Shown piece by piece: positions 1 through 10,502 of a stretch of 64,000 nucleotides of DNA. A program made the translations under genes and the position numbers. Location: NCBI RefSeq assembly GCF_018327705.1, contig NZ_BNEM01000002.1, forward strand, positions 4,340,001-4,404,000, read 5' to 3'. The notes beneath the pieces were generated by a model. The model had not been told where the DNA came from. It made no database searches and saw nothing but the letters and a program-made list of their open reading frames with translations. This stretch comes from Catellatospora sp. TT07R-123 (GTDB lineage: Bacteria > Actinomycetota > Actinomycetes > Mycobacteriales > Micromonosporaceae). Numbering within the stretch: position 1 is the stretch's first letter; the number at the start of each line of letters is the position of its first letter.

Positions 1-616
1 ACGTCCCCGAGGGTATCGGGTCGCCGAACGCCGCGGCACGTCCGGTCCGCAGGCAGGTGGCGAGCCACTGCGCCCACGCGCCCGTCGCGCGGGCCGACTC
101 GATCCCCATGAGCAGCACCGCGTAGTTGCCGAACCCCGGGTGGTCGGGCCGGTCGTGGCCGGTGCCGCGCAGCATGGCCGCCTCCTGCTCCCACTCGTCC
201 AGCAGGTCGCGCTGGCGGGCGGCGATGCGGGCGTACAGGTCGGCCATGGCCACCGGATCGGCGCTGTTCGCCGCGTACGCCTTCAGCACGGTCTCGCTGC
301 GGGGCGCCACCACCGGCGGCCGCACCAGCCACTCGCCCAGGGCGGCCAGCCCGGCCGGGGTCAGCGTGTACGTCTTCTTCGCCCGGGGGCCCGGACCGGC
401 ACCCTCGGCCAGCTCGACCCACGTCGCCGCCGCGAGCCGGGCCAGCTCCGGATAGATCTGGCTGTGCTTGGCGGTCCAGAAGTGGCCGATCGGGGACTTC
501 ATCCGCTGCGTCAGCTGGTAACCGGTCGCCGGACCCCGGGTGAGCAGCGAGAGCAGGGCGTAACCGAGCGCCGAACCGGACACCGATGCCGAATCGTCAC
601 CGTCGCGCGCCCGCAT
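1..616 (-). CDS. PadR family transcriptional regulator (3' end outside window)
   Basis: The reading frame opens with ATG at 616 behind a GAGGAGG ribosome binding site and stays open for 205 codons to the window edge, so the C-terminus is missing. Residues about 15-85 form a PadR-type winged helix: a first helix beginning ALGYALLSLL, a GPATGYQL turn, and a wing leading to KKTYTLTPAGLAAL. The remainder is a helical C-terminal domain that would dimerise. PadR proteins are usually ligand-responsive repressors of nearby genes. The divergent esterase lipoprotein starts only 57 bases away, so it is a plausible target, but no operator was identified. Family assignment is firm; the ligand is unknown. 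Confidence 0.85.
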   Translation of the reverse strand, partial: MRARDGDDSASVSGSALGYALLSLLTRGPATGYQLTQRMKSPIGHFWTAKHSQIYPELARLAAATWVELAEGAGPGPRAKKTYTLTPAGLAALGEWLVRPPVVAPRSETVLKAYAANSADPVAMADLYARIAARQRDLLDEWEQEAAMLRGTGHDRPDHPGFGNYAVLLMGIESARATGAWAQWLATCLRTGRAAAFGDPIPSGT

Positions 617-673
617 CGCGCCTCCTCACTATGTAACTTCTGACATGTCGACTCTGACATAGGGGGGATTCAC

Positions 674-1540
674 GTGAAACATTTCGCCGTGCTGCTGACC
701 CTCGCCACCGTACTCACGGGCTGCGCCGCCACCGGCGAGCCACCCACGACCGCCGCCCCGCCCAGCCCGGCCGTGAGCCTGCCGCCCGAGCACCCGGGGC
801 CGGGCGGCCACGACCTCGCCCTGCTGCACGGCGGGGTGCGCCGCGACTACCGGCTGCACGCCCCGCCCGGCTGGACCCCGGGCACCGTGCTGCCGCTGGT
901 GCTGGTCTTCCACGGACAGCCCGGGACCGGCGCGGACGCCGAAAGGATCAGCCGGATGACACCGGTCGCCGACGCGAAGGGCTTCCTCGTCGCGTACCCC
1001 CAGGGGTTCGGTGAGCGCTGGAACACCTCGGCCTCCGGCGGCGCCGACGACGTCGGCTTCGTCGCCGCCCTGCTCGACCACCTGTCGCGCGACTGGGGCG
1101 CCGACCCGAAGCGGACGTACGCGGCGGGCTTCTCCAACGGCGCCGCGTTCACCTACCGGCTCGCCCGCGACCTGCCGGGGCGCTTCGGCGCGCTCGCGCC
1201 GGTCAGCGGCCGCATCGAGACCGAGCGGGACGCCGCCCCGCCGCTGGCGACGCCGGTCTCCCTGCTGACCTTCCAGGGCAGCGTCGACCGGTTCGCCGGC
1301 TCCTGGCCGGGCACCAACAACCTGTGGCGCCGCCTGGCCGCCTGCGGCGAACCCGCCGTCCGCACCCTGAACGGCCCGCACGGCAAGGCCCACCGCTACA
1401 CCGCCGCCTGCGCCGGGGGCACCGAACACGTCGTCTACAGCGTGATCGACATGGGCCACGACTGGCCCGTCGGGGGCGATCACCCGGTAGACGCCGACAC
1501 CCTCATCTGGGACTTCTTCACCCACCACCCCCTGCCCTGA
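674..1540 (+). CDS. LpqC-like secreted esterase lipoprotein (PHB depolymerase family)
   Basis: The 288-residue protein has a lipoprotein signal with a lipobox ending at Cys17 (LTGC), then a Pro/Thr-rich linker and an alpha/beta hydrolase domain from about residue 40. The nucleophile elbow GFSNG places the catalytic Ser at 154; a later GHDWP motif places the likely catalytic His near 262, and an acidic residue lies near 207. This matches the polyhydroxybutyrate depolymerase/feruloyl esterase group known as LpqC. It is probably anchored outside the membrane and cleaves ester bonds; the substrate cannot be read from the sequence. The gene is followed by a strong terminator shared with the convergent paa operon. 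Confidence 0.85.
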   Translation: MKHFAVLLTLATVLTGCAATGEPPTTAAPPSPAVSLPPEHPGPGGHDLALLHGGVRRDYRLHAPPGWTPGTVLPLVLVFHGQPGTGADAERISRMTPVADAKGFLVAYPQGFGERWNTSASGGADDVGFVAALLDHLSRDWGADPKRTYAAGFSNGAAFTYRLARDLPGRFGALAPVSGRIETERDAAPPLATPVSLLTFQGSVDRFAGSWPGTNNLWRRLAACGEPAVRTLNGPHGKAHRYTAACAGGTEHVVYSVIDMGHDWPVGGDHPVDADTLIWDFFTHHPLP

Positions 1541-1550
1541 GGTGAGGTGA

Positions 1551-1596
1551 GGAAGGGCACCTTCCACCGCGTGATGCGGTGAGAAGGTGCCCTTCC
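1551..1596. terminator. Bidirectional terminator between esterase and paaE
   Basis: A 13-base arm at 1551-1563 pairs perfectly with 1584-1596, and an inner 6-base stem (1565-1570 with 1576-1581) extends the hairpin. It lies between the stop codons of two convergent genes, so it probably ends transcription from both sides. Confidence 0.8.
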
Positions 1597-1609
1597 TCGT
1601 CTCTCCAGC

Positions 1610-2662
1610 TCAGGCGTCGAAGTCGAGGGCCAGGTCGTCGCTGGTGGGGGTCGACTGGCAGGTCAGCACGTATCCGGCGGCCAGCTCGTCGGGCTCAAGG
1701 GCCCAGTTCGCCGCCATCTCCACCGAGCCCGAGACCACCTTGGCGCGGCAGGTCGAGCAGACGCCGCCCTTGCAGGCGTACGGCAGCTCGCCGCGGTGCC
1801 GCAGCGCCGCGTCCAGCACCCGCTCGCCCCGCTCCATCGCGAACTCGGTCGACCGTCCGTCCAGGAGGATCCGGACGCCGACCGTCCCGCCGCCCTCGAC
1901 CGCGGCCGCCAGTGGCGGCGGCTCCTCGGCGTGGAACAGCTCCACGTGCACCCGCCCGGCGGCACCGACCGCCGCCAGCGCCTCGCGCGCCGAGCGCACC
2001 ACACCCAGCGGCCCGCACAGGAACCACTCGTCCACCGCCGCCAGCTCGAACGCCTTCAGCAGCGCCGTGGTGCGGTCGGCGTCCAGCCGCCCGGACAGCA
2101 GCTCGCTGGGCTGCATCTCCCGCGACAGGACATGGACCAGCTGCAACCGCCCCGGGAAGCGGTCCTTCAGGTCCGCCAGCGCGTCGGCGAACATCACCTC
2201 GGCGGCGCTGCGGTTGCCGCACAGCACCGTGAACGTGCTGCCCGGCTCGGTGCCCAGGGCGGTGGCGGCCAGCGACAGCACCGGGGTGACCCCGGAGCCG
2301 GCCACGATCGCGCCGTAGCGGCGGGCGCGGGCCGGGTCGAGCTCGGTGGTGAACCGGCCGAGCGGCGGCAGCACCGCGAGCGGCTCGCCGGGCGCGAGCT
2401 CCTGCGCCCGGGTCGAGAAGGCACCGCCCGGCACCCGCTTCACCCCGATCGTCAGCAGGCCGTGCTCACGCAGGTCGGCAGGCGTCGAGCAGATCGAGTA
2501 CGACCGCCGCTCCGCCTCGTCGAGGCGCACCGTCACGTGCTGTCCCGGCCGGAACGCGAACACCTCGCGCAGCGGCTCGGGCACCGCCAGGGTCAGCGCC
2601 ACCGCCGACGGGGTCAGCTGCTCGACGGCGGCCACGGTCAGCTCATGGAAAGTCGGGCTCAC
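1610..2662 (-). CDS. paaE: 1,2-phenylacetyl-CoA epoxidase reductase subunit PaaE
   Basis: The 350-residue protein has a ferredoxin-NADP reductase-like FAD domain at about 1-110 with an RSYSI motif for FAD, an NAD(P)-binding domain at about 115-240, and a C-terminal plant-type [2Fe-2S] domain. The cluster ligands are Cys297, Cys302, Cys305 and Cys335. PaaE passes electrons from NADPH to the diiron oxygenase PaaA, which epoxidises phenylacetyl-CoA in aerobic phenylacetate breakdown. It is the last gene of paaABCDE; its GTG/ATG region lies within a few bases of the end of paaD, so the two are probably translated together. Confidence 0.95.
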   Translation of the reverse strand: MSPTFHELTVAAVEQLTPSAVALTLAVPEPLREVFAFRPGQHVTVRLDEAERRSYSICSTPADLREHGLLTIGVKRVPGGAFSTRAQELAPGEPLAVLPPLGRFTTELDPARARRYGAIVAGSGVTPVLSLAATALGTEPGSTFTVLCGNRSAAEVMFADALADLKDRFPGRLQLVHVLSREMQPSELLSGRLDADRTTALLKAFELAAVDEWFLCGPLGVVRSAREALAAVGAAGRVHVELFHAEEPPPLAAAVEGGGTVGVRILLDGRSTEFAMERGERVLDAALRHRGELPYACKGGVCSTCRAKVVSGSVEMAANWALEPDELAAGYVLTCQSTPTSDDLALDFDA

Positions 2663-2665
2663 GGC

Positions 2666-3148
2666 TCACAGCTTCTTGATCGCGTTGAACGGTTCGAGGC
2701 AGCCGTGGCAGCGCCACAGCGATTGGCACGGCGTCGAGGCGTACCGGCTGAGCTGCACCACCACCGGTCCGTCGGCACCGGCCGAGCCGCCCGCGCAGTG
2801 CGGGCAGGACGGGGTGCCGCCCTCGCCGGGCGCGGCGATGCCCGTGCGGCGCAGCGCGGCCCACCCCGACTCGGTGATCATGTCGGTGGACCAGGCCGGG
2901 CTGAGCACGGTCCGCACCCGCGCGTCCGGGTAGCCGCCCGCGGCCAGCGCCGCGCGTACGTCGTCGGCGATGGCGTCCATCGCCGGGCAGCCCGAGTACG
3001 TCGGCGTGATGACCGCGGTGACCCGCCCGTCCGCGCCGGTCTCGACGCCGCGCAGGATGCCCAGCTCGGCGATGGTGATCACGCGCAGCTCCGGGTCGGG
3101 GACGGCCCCGGCCAGCTCCAGCGGGTCACGCAGCGCGGTCGTGTTCAC
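2666..3148 (-). CDS. paaD: 1,2-phenylacetyl-CoA epoxidase subunit PaaD
   Basis: The start is GTG at 3148, overlapping the paaC stop by four bases (GTGA), giving 160 residues. The N-terminal half is a MIP18/DUF59-type domain (DPELRVITIAELGI, then TYSGCPAM). The C-terminal half has two pairs of cysteines (CPHC and CHGC) plus further Cys residues that probably bind zinc or an iron-sulfur cluster. PaaD is needed for a working PaaABCE complex and is thought to help assemble its metal centres. An open frame continues upstream through paaC but has no homology there, so the short start is preferred. Confidence 0.9.
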   Translation of the reverse strand: MNTTALRDPLELAGAVPDPELRVITIAELGILRGVETGADGRVTAVITPTYSGCPAMDAIADDVRAALAAGGYPDARVRTVLSPAWSTDMITESGWAALRRTGIAAPGEGGTPSCPHCAGGSAGADGPVVVQLSRYASTPCQSLWRCHGCLEPFNAIKKL

Positions 3149-3855
3149 CACGACGCCCCGGGGTGGGCGCGGTGCAGTGACTGCATCTCGGCCAGCAGGA
3201 AGCCCAGGTGCTCGGTGTGCTGCCCGGTGCGGCCGCCGGACGGTTGCCACCGGTCGGCGGGGCGGGTCAGCGTCGCCTGCGCGAGCACCGGTTCCACCAG
3301 TGCCAGCCAGCGCTCCCGGATGCCCTCGGTCAGCTCGTGCGCGTACGGCCACACCGCGTCGAGCGCCTCCTGCATGCGCAGGTGCGACTCCGGCGTGCCG
3401 TCGCCCAGCCGCAGCACCCACTGCGTCGCGTGGTCCACGTGGTACGTCGACTCCTTGACCGCCTTCGCCCCGATCGCGGCCGCCAGCACGTCGTCCCCGG
3501 CGGCCAGGTCGGTGTAGCGCAGCAGCTGCGCCGCCGACAGCAGCAGCAGCCAGGCCGTGGTCCAGCCGAAGTCCAGGTCGCCGCGGGCCGGGCCGAGCGG
3601 CAGCTCCGCCAGCAGGCAGTTGCGGAACTCGTGGTCGGCGCGCAGGTAGGCGAGCTCGTCCTCGGTGCGCGGCGGGTCCAGCCGCTCGCCCGCCGCGGTC
3701 AGCAGCAGCCGGGCGGCGCCGAGCTGGTCGAGGGCGATGTTGGCCAGCGCCACGTCCTCCTCCAGCGTGGGCGCGCGCGACACCCACTCGGCCAGCCGCT
3801 GCGCCGCGATGAGCGCGTCGTCGCCGAGGGCGAGCAGGTCAGGTGTGGTGCTCAC
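3145..3855 (-). CDS. paaC: 1,2-phenylacetyl-CoA epoxidase structural subunit PaaC
   Basis: This 236-residue all-helical ferritin-like protein begins at GTG 3855, overlapping the paaB stop by GTGA. The region LADDALIAAQRLAEW and the long helices that follow match PaaC, the subunit that pairs with PaaA but has lost the diiron site. It stabilises the catalytic heterodimer. The overlapping stop-start junctions on both sides show tight translational coupling within the paa operon. Confidence 0.93.
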   Translation of the reverse strand: MSTTPDLLALGDDALIAAQRLAEWVSRAPTLEEDVALANIALDQLGAARLLLTAAGERLDPPRTEDELAYLRADHEFRNCLLAELPLGPARGDLDFGWTTAWLLLLSAAQLLRYTDLAAGDDVLAAAIGAKAVKESTYHVDHATQWVLRLGDGTPESHLRMQEALDAVWPYAHELTEGIRERWLALVEPVLAQATLTRPADRWQPSGGRTGQHTEHLGFLLAEMQSLHRAHPGASW

Positions 3856-4133
3856 AGGTGTGCCACCCCTTCGGGCAGCTCGTAGAAGGTCGGGTGCCGG
3901 TAGATCTTGTCGGCGGCCGGGTCGAAGAAGGGGTCCTTCTCGTCCGGGCTCGACGCGGTGATCTCCGCGGCGGGCACGACCCAGATGGAGACGCCCTCCT
4001 GGCGGCGGGTGTACAGGTCACGCGCGTGCCGCAGCGCCATGGCCGCGTCGGGCGCGTGCAGGCTCCCGGCATGGGTGTGCGCCAGGCCGCGCCGCGGCCG
4101 GATGAACACCTCCCACAGGGGTTCCGTGCTCAT
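3852..4133 (-). CDS. paaB: 1,2-phenylacetyl-CoA epoxidase subunit PaaB
   Basis: This 93-residue protein starts at ATG 4133, which overlaps the paaA stop (ATGA). The motif [20 protein letters not shown] is characteristic of PaaB, followed by a compact alpha/beta fold that ends [10 protein letters not shown]. PaaB bridges PaaAC dimers in the epoxidase complex. Length and motifs are normal for the family. It would be missed if the much longer overlapping minus-strand frame were taken as the gene. Confidence 0.93.
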   Translation of the reverse strand: MSTEPLWEVFIRPRRGLAHTHAGSLHAPDAAMALRHARDLYTRRQEGVSIWVVPAAEITASSPDEKDPFFDPAADKIYRHPTFYELPEGVAHL

Positions 4134-5164
4134 GCGTCCACCAGTTCCTTCCGGTTGCTCGCCTTGGCCGCGTACGCGGCGGACGCCTCGCGCACCCAGG
4201 CGCCGTCGGCGTGGGCGCGGTTGCGGTGCGCCATCCGCTGCCGGTTGCACGGGCCGTCGCCCTTGACCACGCGCATCAGCTCGCCGAAGTCGGGCGAGGT
4301 GTAGTCGTAGTGGCCGCGCTCGTCGTTCCAGCGCAGTTCCGGGTCGGGCAGGGTGAGCCCGAGGATCTCGGCCTGCGGCACGCACATGTCGACGAAGCGC
4401 TGGCGCAGCTCGTCGTTGGAGAAGCGCTTGACCTTCCACGCCATCGACTGCGCGGAGTGGGTGGAGTCGGCGTCGGGCGGGCCGAACATGGCCAGCGACG
4501 GGTACCACCAGCGGTCGACCGAGTCCTGGGCCATGGCCCGCTGCTCGGGCGTGCCCTGGGCCAGCACGTACAGCGACTGGTAGCCCTGGCGCTGGTGGAA
4601 GGACTCCTCCTTGCACACGCGGATCATGGCGCGGGCGTACGGCCCGTACGAGCAGCGGCACAGGGGGACCTGGTTGACGATGGCCGCCCCGTCCACCAGC
4701 CAGCCGATCGCGCCGACGTCGGCCCAGCTCAGCGTGGGGTAGTTGAAGATCGAGCTGTACTTCTGCTTCCCGGTGAGCAGCGCCTCGTTCAGCTCCTCGC
4801 GGCTGACGCCCAGCGTCTCGGCCGCGGCGTAGAGGTAGAGGCCGTGGCCGGCCTCGTCCTGCACCTTGGCCAGCAGGATCGCCTTGCGGCGCAGCGTCGG
4901 CGCGCGGCTGATCCAGTTGCCCTCGGGCTGCATCCCGATGATCTCGGAGTGCGCGTGCTGGGCGATCTGGCGGATGAGCCCCGCCCGGTACGCCTCCGGC
5001 ATCACGTCGCGCGGCTCGATCTTCTGGTCGGCGGCGATGACGGCGTCGAACGAGGCCGGCCCGTCGAGGGCCCGGTCGGCGGCGGCACGCAGCGCCGCCT
5101 CCGCCTCCTCGACCTCGCCGAGCAGGCTGTCCGCGCCCGCGACGCCAGGCATCGGGGTGTCCAT
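4130..5164 (-). CDS. paaA: 1,2-phenylacetyl-CoA epoxidase catalytic subunit PaaA
   Basis: With the start at ATG 5164 the protein has 344 residues. It is the ferritin-like diiron oxygenase of the Paa complex: the motif [13 protein letters not shown] supplies an ExxH metal ligand pair, and a second one comes from [14 protein letters not shown]. It inserts one oxygen atom into phenylacetyl-CoA to give the 1,2-epoxide. A TTG at 5203 would add 13 unlike residues, so ATG 5164 is preferred, though no clear Shine-Dalgarno sequence precedes it and the message may be leaderless or nearly so. It is the first gene of paaABCDE, with a palindromic possible operator just upstream. Confidence 0.95.
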   Translation of the reverse strand: MDTPMPGVAGADSLLGEVEEAEAALRAAADRALDGPASFDAVIAADQKIEPRDVMPEAYRAGLIRQIAQHAHSEIIGMQPEGNWISRAPTLRRKAILLAKVQDEAGHGLYLYAAAETLGVSREELNEALLTGKQKYSSIFNYPTLSWADVGAIGWLVDGAAIVNQVPLCRCSYGPYARAMIRVCKEESFHQRQGYQSLYVLAQGTPEQRAMAQDSVDRWWYPSLAMFGPPDADSTHSAQSMAWKVKRFSNDELRQRFVDMCVPQAEILGLTLPDPELRWNDERGHYDYTSPDFGELMRVVKGDGPCNRQRMAHRNRAHADGAWVREASAAYAAKASNRKELVDA

Positions 5165-5223
5165 GCGGCCAGTGTTACAGGGCTGCGCCGATATGCGCAA
5201 CAACTGTCACAACCAGCGTCGCT

Positions 5224-5235
5224 GATTGCGCAATC
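5224..5235. promoter_or_regulatory. Palindromic candidate operator of the paa operon
   Basis: The 12-base perfect palindrome GATTGCGCAATC lies about 60 bases upstream of paaA. A second TTGCGCA half-site lies at 5193-5199, next to a CATAT sequence that could be a -10 box. Spacing fits a repressor site for a phenylacetate-responsive regulator; no regulator gene is visible next to the operon. Confidence 0.4.
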
Positions 5236-5425
5236 CTGACTACGTTCCGTCGCAATCGACAGGCTCGCCCGTGACCTGCGTCACCGGAACAAGCCGGTTC
5301 ACGCTCGGGCAAGACCGGCATAAAGGCAGCTCCCAGCGTTGCGGCCTAACTTTGTTCACGTTCCGGCGGGCCCCTCGCCGGGATGTGCACCCCTGACAGC
5401 GACGTCACCCCCGAGGAGCACCCCC

Positions 5426-6433
5426 ATGCCCCGGCGTACCCCCTTCACTGCCACGACCACGGCGCTCGGCGTTATGGTCCTGGCAGTGCTGATCCCATCC
5501 GCGGCATCGGCCCTCACCGGCTCGGAGGCCACCGTGGTGAGCGCTGTCCCGGCACCGGCCCAGCCCGCGACGAGCCCGGAGCCCGCGGCCTCCACCCCGG
5601 CCGCGACGGCCGCCGCCAGCCCGAGCACCGCCGCCGCGAGCCCCTCGACGACACCCGGGCCCGCGACCACCCGGCACGTCAGCAACCAGCGGCCGAGCCG
5701 GTCGCTGGTCGCGGGGCGGGTCACGCTCGACTACCAGGGCGACTTCATCGGCTGGGCCATGCTCGACCGGCACACCGGCGAGGTGGTCGCGGCCAAGAAC
5801 GCGAACCAGACCAGCAGCACCGAATCCATGATCAAGATCTGGCTGGTCTCGGACTACCTGCGCCGCGCCGCCGAGAGCGGCCAGACCGTCACCCAGGACT
5901 GGCTCACCAAGGCGAGCGACGCCGTCCGCCACTCCGACGACCGGGCCGCCCAGGCCCTGTACGTCGCGAACGGCAAGGACGAGTCGGTGCGCCGGATGAT
6001 CGAGATGTGCGGCATGACCGACACCTCGGCGTACCCCTCCTGGTGGAGCCGGACCCAGATGTCGCCGCGCGACGCGCTGCGGCTGGCCTCCTGCGTCGCC
6101 GACGGCACCGCCGCCGGGCCGCAGTGGACCGGCTGGGTGATGTCCGAGATGCGCCAGGTCGAGGGGAGCACCGCCCCCGCTGACCAGCAGGCCACCCGCG
6201 GCGGCGGCCGGTGGGGCATCATCGACGGCGTGCCGGGCACCGTCGCCCGCACCCTCGCCATCAAGAACGGCTGGACCGCCATCGGCGCCGACAGCAACTG
6301 GCACCTGAACTGCCTCGCCGTCAGCGACGACTGGATCATGAGCGTGATGACCCGTTACCCCGTCGAAAACGGGCTGCAGTACGGTGCCGGCGTCTGCGCC
6401 AGCGTCGCAGGTCAGCTCCTGCCGAGAGCCTGA
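5426..6433 (+). CDS. Exported serine hydrolase, class A beta-lactamase-like (copy 1)
   Basis: ATG 5426 follows a GAGGAG ribosome binding site and gives 335 residues. An N-terminal signal peptide is followed by a low-complexity Ala/Ser/Pro/Thr stretch to about residue 90. The domain has a serine beta-lactamase/transpeptidase layout: SMIK (Ser134, Lys137), an SDD-like motif in HSDDRAAQALY, and a KNG motif with Lys280 in place of KTG. The nearest description is a serine hydrolase related to class A beta-lactamases or PBP-type peptidases acting outside the cell. It is a paralogue of the next gene, probably by tandem duplication. Whether it cleaves beta-lactams or wall peptides cannot be told. Confidence 0.75.
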   Translation: MPRRTPFTATTTALGVMVLAVLIPSAASALTGSEATVVSAVPAPAQPATSPEPAASTPAATAAASPSTAAASPSTTPGPATTRHVSNQRPSRSLVAGRVTLDYQGDFIGWAMLDRHTGEVVAAKNANQTSSTESMIKIWLVSDYLRRAAESGQTVTQDWLTKASDAVRHSDDRAAQALYVANGKDESVRRMIEMCGMTDTSAYPSWWSRTQMSPRDALRLASCVADGTAAGPQWTGWVMSEMRQVEGSTAPADQQATRGGGRWGIIDGVPGTVARTLAIKNGWTAIGADSNWHLNCLAVSDDWIMSVMTRYPVENGLQYGAGVCASVAGQLLPRA

Positions 6434-6479
6434 CCGCCCCACCCCCCGTGCCACCCGCTCTTCCCCCCGGAGCCCCCTC

Positions 6480-7442
6480 ATGAAGCAGTTGATGACCCGA
6501 CGCCGTGCGCTGCTGGCCGGCGGCGCCGGCCTGGCCGCGCTGACCGGCGGCGGCTTCTGGCTGGCCTCCCGCGGCGAGACCGGCACCCCCGGCGTCCTCG
6601 GCACCACCCTGCCGTCGAACTCGCCCACCCCGTCGGCGACGGCGTCGCCCGCGGCGTCGGTCTCGCCCAGCCCGAGCCGCGAAGCCGCCGGGACCGTGCC
6701 GGTGCAGCCGGGTGCGCCCGGGATCGAGCACGCGTCCCTGACCGAGACGACCACCGGTCTGGTCAGCGTCAACGTCTCGCACTGGTGGAGCTGGGCGCTG
6801 ATGGACCGGTCGTCGGGCCGGATCATCGGCTCGCCGAACTTCCACCAGACCAACATGACCGCCTCGATGATCAAGGCGTGGCTGGCCGCGGACTACCTGC
6901 GCCGCGCCACCGAGTCCGGCACCACCCCGAGCACCGCGCGCATGAACATGATCAGCACGATGATCCGCGACAGCGCCAACGAGCCCGCCTCGACGCTCTA
7001 CGGCGAGCTGGGCCGCTCGGCCACCATCGGCCGCCTCGTCTCGATCTGCAAGCTCACCGACTCCCGGGCCGGTGACGGCTGGAGCACCACCCAGCTGTCC
7101 GCCCGCGACACCTGCCGCATCGCCAACTGCATCGGCAACGGCACCGCCGCGGGGCCCCGGTGGACCACCTGGCTGGTCAACGAGATGCGCAACGTACGCG
7201 GTGACGGCGACTTCGGCATCCGCCGGGCCTGGCCCGCCGACGAGCAGAAGACCATCGCCATCAAGAACGGCTGGGTCGACCGGCAGGCACTCGGCTTCTG
7301 GACCGTCAACTGCATGGCCCTGGGCGACACCTGGACCATGGCGGTCATGACCCGGCCCCCGCTGAGCAAGCCGTGGTCCGCCGGCGGCGACATCGCCAGG
7401 TCCGTCGCCACCCAGCTCCGCACCGCCACCGACCTGGTCTGA
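6480..7442 (+). CDS. Tat-exported serine hydrolase, class A beta-lactamase-like (copy 2)
   Basis: The 320-residue protein starts at ATG 6480, with a second in-frame ATG at 6492. Its N-terminus has a twin-arginine signal (MTRRRALLAGG), then a Ser/Pro/Thr-rich linker. The catalytic layout matches copy 1: SMIK (Ser129, Lys132), DSANEPASTLY in the SDN position, and KNGW (Lys262). The two proteins share many blocks, such as AWLAADYLRRA and the GTAAGP region, so they arose by tandem duplication, yet one has a general-type signal and the other a Tat signal. Export by different routes may separate their roles. The gene is followed by a long palindromic element. Confidence 0.75.
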   Translation: MKQLMTRRRALLAGGAGLAALTGGGFWLASRGETGTPGVLGTTLPSNSPTPSATASPAASVSPSPSREAAGTVPVQPGAPGIEHASLTETTTGLVSVNVSHWWSWALMDRSSGRIIGSPNFHQTNMTASMIKAWLAADYLRRATESGTTPSTARMNMISTMIRDSANEPASTLYGELGRSATIGRLVSICKLTDSRAGDGWSTTQLSARDTCRIANCIGNGTAAGPRWTTWLVNEMRNVRGDGDFGIRRAWPADEQKTIAIKNGWVDRQALGFWTVNCMALGDTWTMAVMTRPPLSKPWSAGGDIARSVATQLRTATDLV

Positions 7443-7504
7443 CCCCACCCGCCGCGCGCCGCGCCCCCGGGCGGGCGCGCGCTGGGCGTGATCACGCTGG
7501 GCGT

Positions 7505-7575
7505 GATCGTGCAGTTTCGGGGAAACTGCACGAATTCACGCGCCGATTCCAGCAGTTTCCCCGAAACTGCATGAT
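7505..7575. repeat. Intergenic palindromic element, family A, copy 1
   Basis: Arms of about 25 bases at 7505-7529 and 7552-7575 surround a 22-base centre. The arm core GCAGTTTCGGGGAAA recurs at 27393 and 30845. In this copy each arm is also nearly self-complementary. It sits between the convergent serine hydrolase and mqnA genes and may double as a terminator. Confidence 0.75.
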
Positions 7576-7616
7576 CGACCCGCCTGCCCCCGGCGGGGGT
7601 GGCAGGGCGGGCCCGG

Positions 7617-9706
<2,090 letters not shown>

Positions 9707-9726
<20 letters not shown>

Positions 9727-9756
9727 GTTTCACAGTATGTCTTTCACATCGCGCTG
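9707..9756. promoter_or_regulatory. Perfect inverted repeat overlapping the MFS gene start
   Basis: Two identical 20-base arms in opposite orientation (9707-9726 and 9737-9756) flank a 10-base centre. The left arm contains the start codon and codons 1-6 of the MFS gene. As DNA it could be an operator for the neighbouring ArsR-like protein; as RNA it would form a hairpin hiding the start codon. Confidence 0.65.
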
Positions 9757-9784
9757 AAGCAATAGGCCGACGCCGCTGTCCGCT

Positions 9785-10357
9785 TCAGTCCAGCGGGACC
9801 GCCCGGACCTGGAGCACCGAGCGCCGCGACCCCTCGGGCGGGTCGTTCTGTCGCACGCTCTTCTTGTACGGCTCCAGCATCTCCAGCATCTTCGCGGTGA
9901 TGTCCCTGAGCTCGGCGGCGGTCACCAGCAGCACGGTCTCGCTCATCAGCGCCGCGTCGTACCACTCCGGCGCCTCCTCGGCCGCCTTCGCGACCCACTG
10001 CCGGACCCGCTCGTCGCCGCGCGCCAGGAACACGTCGGTCACCGCCCGCTCGGCCGCCTTGGCCTCCGAGTCGGCGCCCCGCTCCAGCTCTATGGAGTAC
10101 CCCCGCATGCGGGTCCGCCAGACGCGCTCGCGCCCGTCGCCGCGGCTCGGTGCGTCCTCGATCAGACCGGCCTTGGCCAGCGCGCGCAGGTGGTAGCTCG
10201 TCGCACTAGGCGACAGGCCGACCACTCCGGCGCACTCGGTGGCGGTCACGTCTTCGACGCTGCCGGCAAGGTGCTCCATGATCGCGATCCGGGCGGGATG
10301 CGCCAACGCGCGCATCACCGCGGGATCGGTGATCCTCAACTGTTCCCCAGCGCTCAC
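9785..10357 (-). CDS. ArsR-like winged-helix transcriptional regulator
   Basis: The 190-residue protein starts at GTG 10357. Residues about 8-90 form an ArsR/HTH_20 winged helix (ALAHPARIAIMEHL, then TATECAGVVGLSPSATSYHLRAL and the wing ending ERVWRTR). The C-terminal helical part, about 100-175, includes ELRDITAKMLEMLEPY. There is no obvious metal-binding Cys cluster, so it is more likely a small-molecule or general regulator than a metal sensor. It lies 59 bases upstream of the MFS exporter on the same strand and next to a large inverted repeat that could be its operator. Confidence 0.82.
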   Translation of the reverse strand: MSAGEQLRITDPAVMRALAHPARIAIMEHLAGSVEDVTATECAGVVGLSPSATSYHLRALAKAGLIEDAPSRGDGRERVWRTRMRGYSIELERGADSEAKAAERAVTDVFLARGDERVRQWVAKAAEEAPEWYDAALMSETVLLVTAAELRDITAKMLEMLEPYKKSVRQNDPPEGSRRSVLQVRAVPLD

Positions 10358-10502
10358 CCGTAAAGAAAATCACGTGCGGCGGGCAAATGAGCAACTAACA
10401 TGGTCGGTCGATTCCTTCCCTCTCTCTGGCACTGCCGACAGCGCCCGCCTCTCAGGCGCAGAGCCGGGCGGCCGCACCTCCCGCCACGACCAGAGGACCT
10501 CC

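Noticed and set aside
629-1567. Long open frame antisense to the esterase gene
   Set aside because: Its translation is Gly/Ala/Arg/Val-rich without domain pattern; it is the mirror of a well-supported lipoprotein esterase. Many such frames occur in this GC-rich DNA.
5165-5203. Upstream TTG start for paaA
   Set aside because: It adds 13 residues unlike PaaA, and no ribosome binding site supports it.
10358-10502. Rifamycin-associated element upstream of the HelD-like gene
   Set aside because: I found no sequence resembling the known inverted repeat, so rifamycin-linked control is not claimed.
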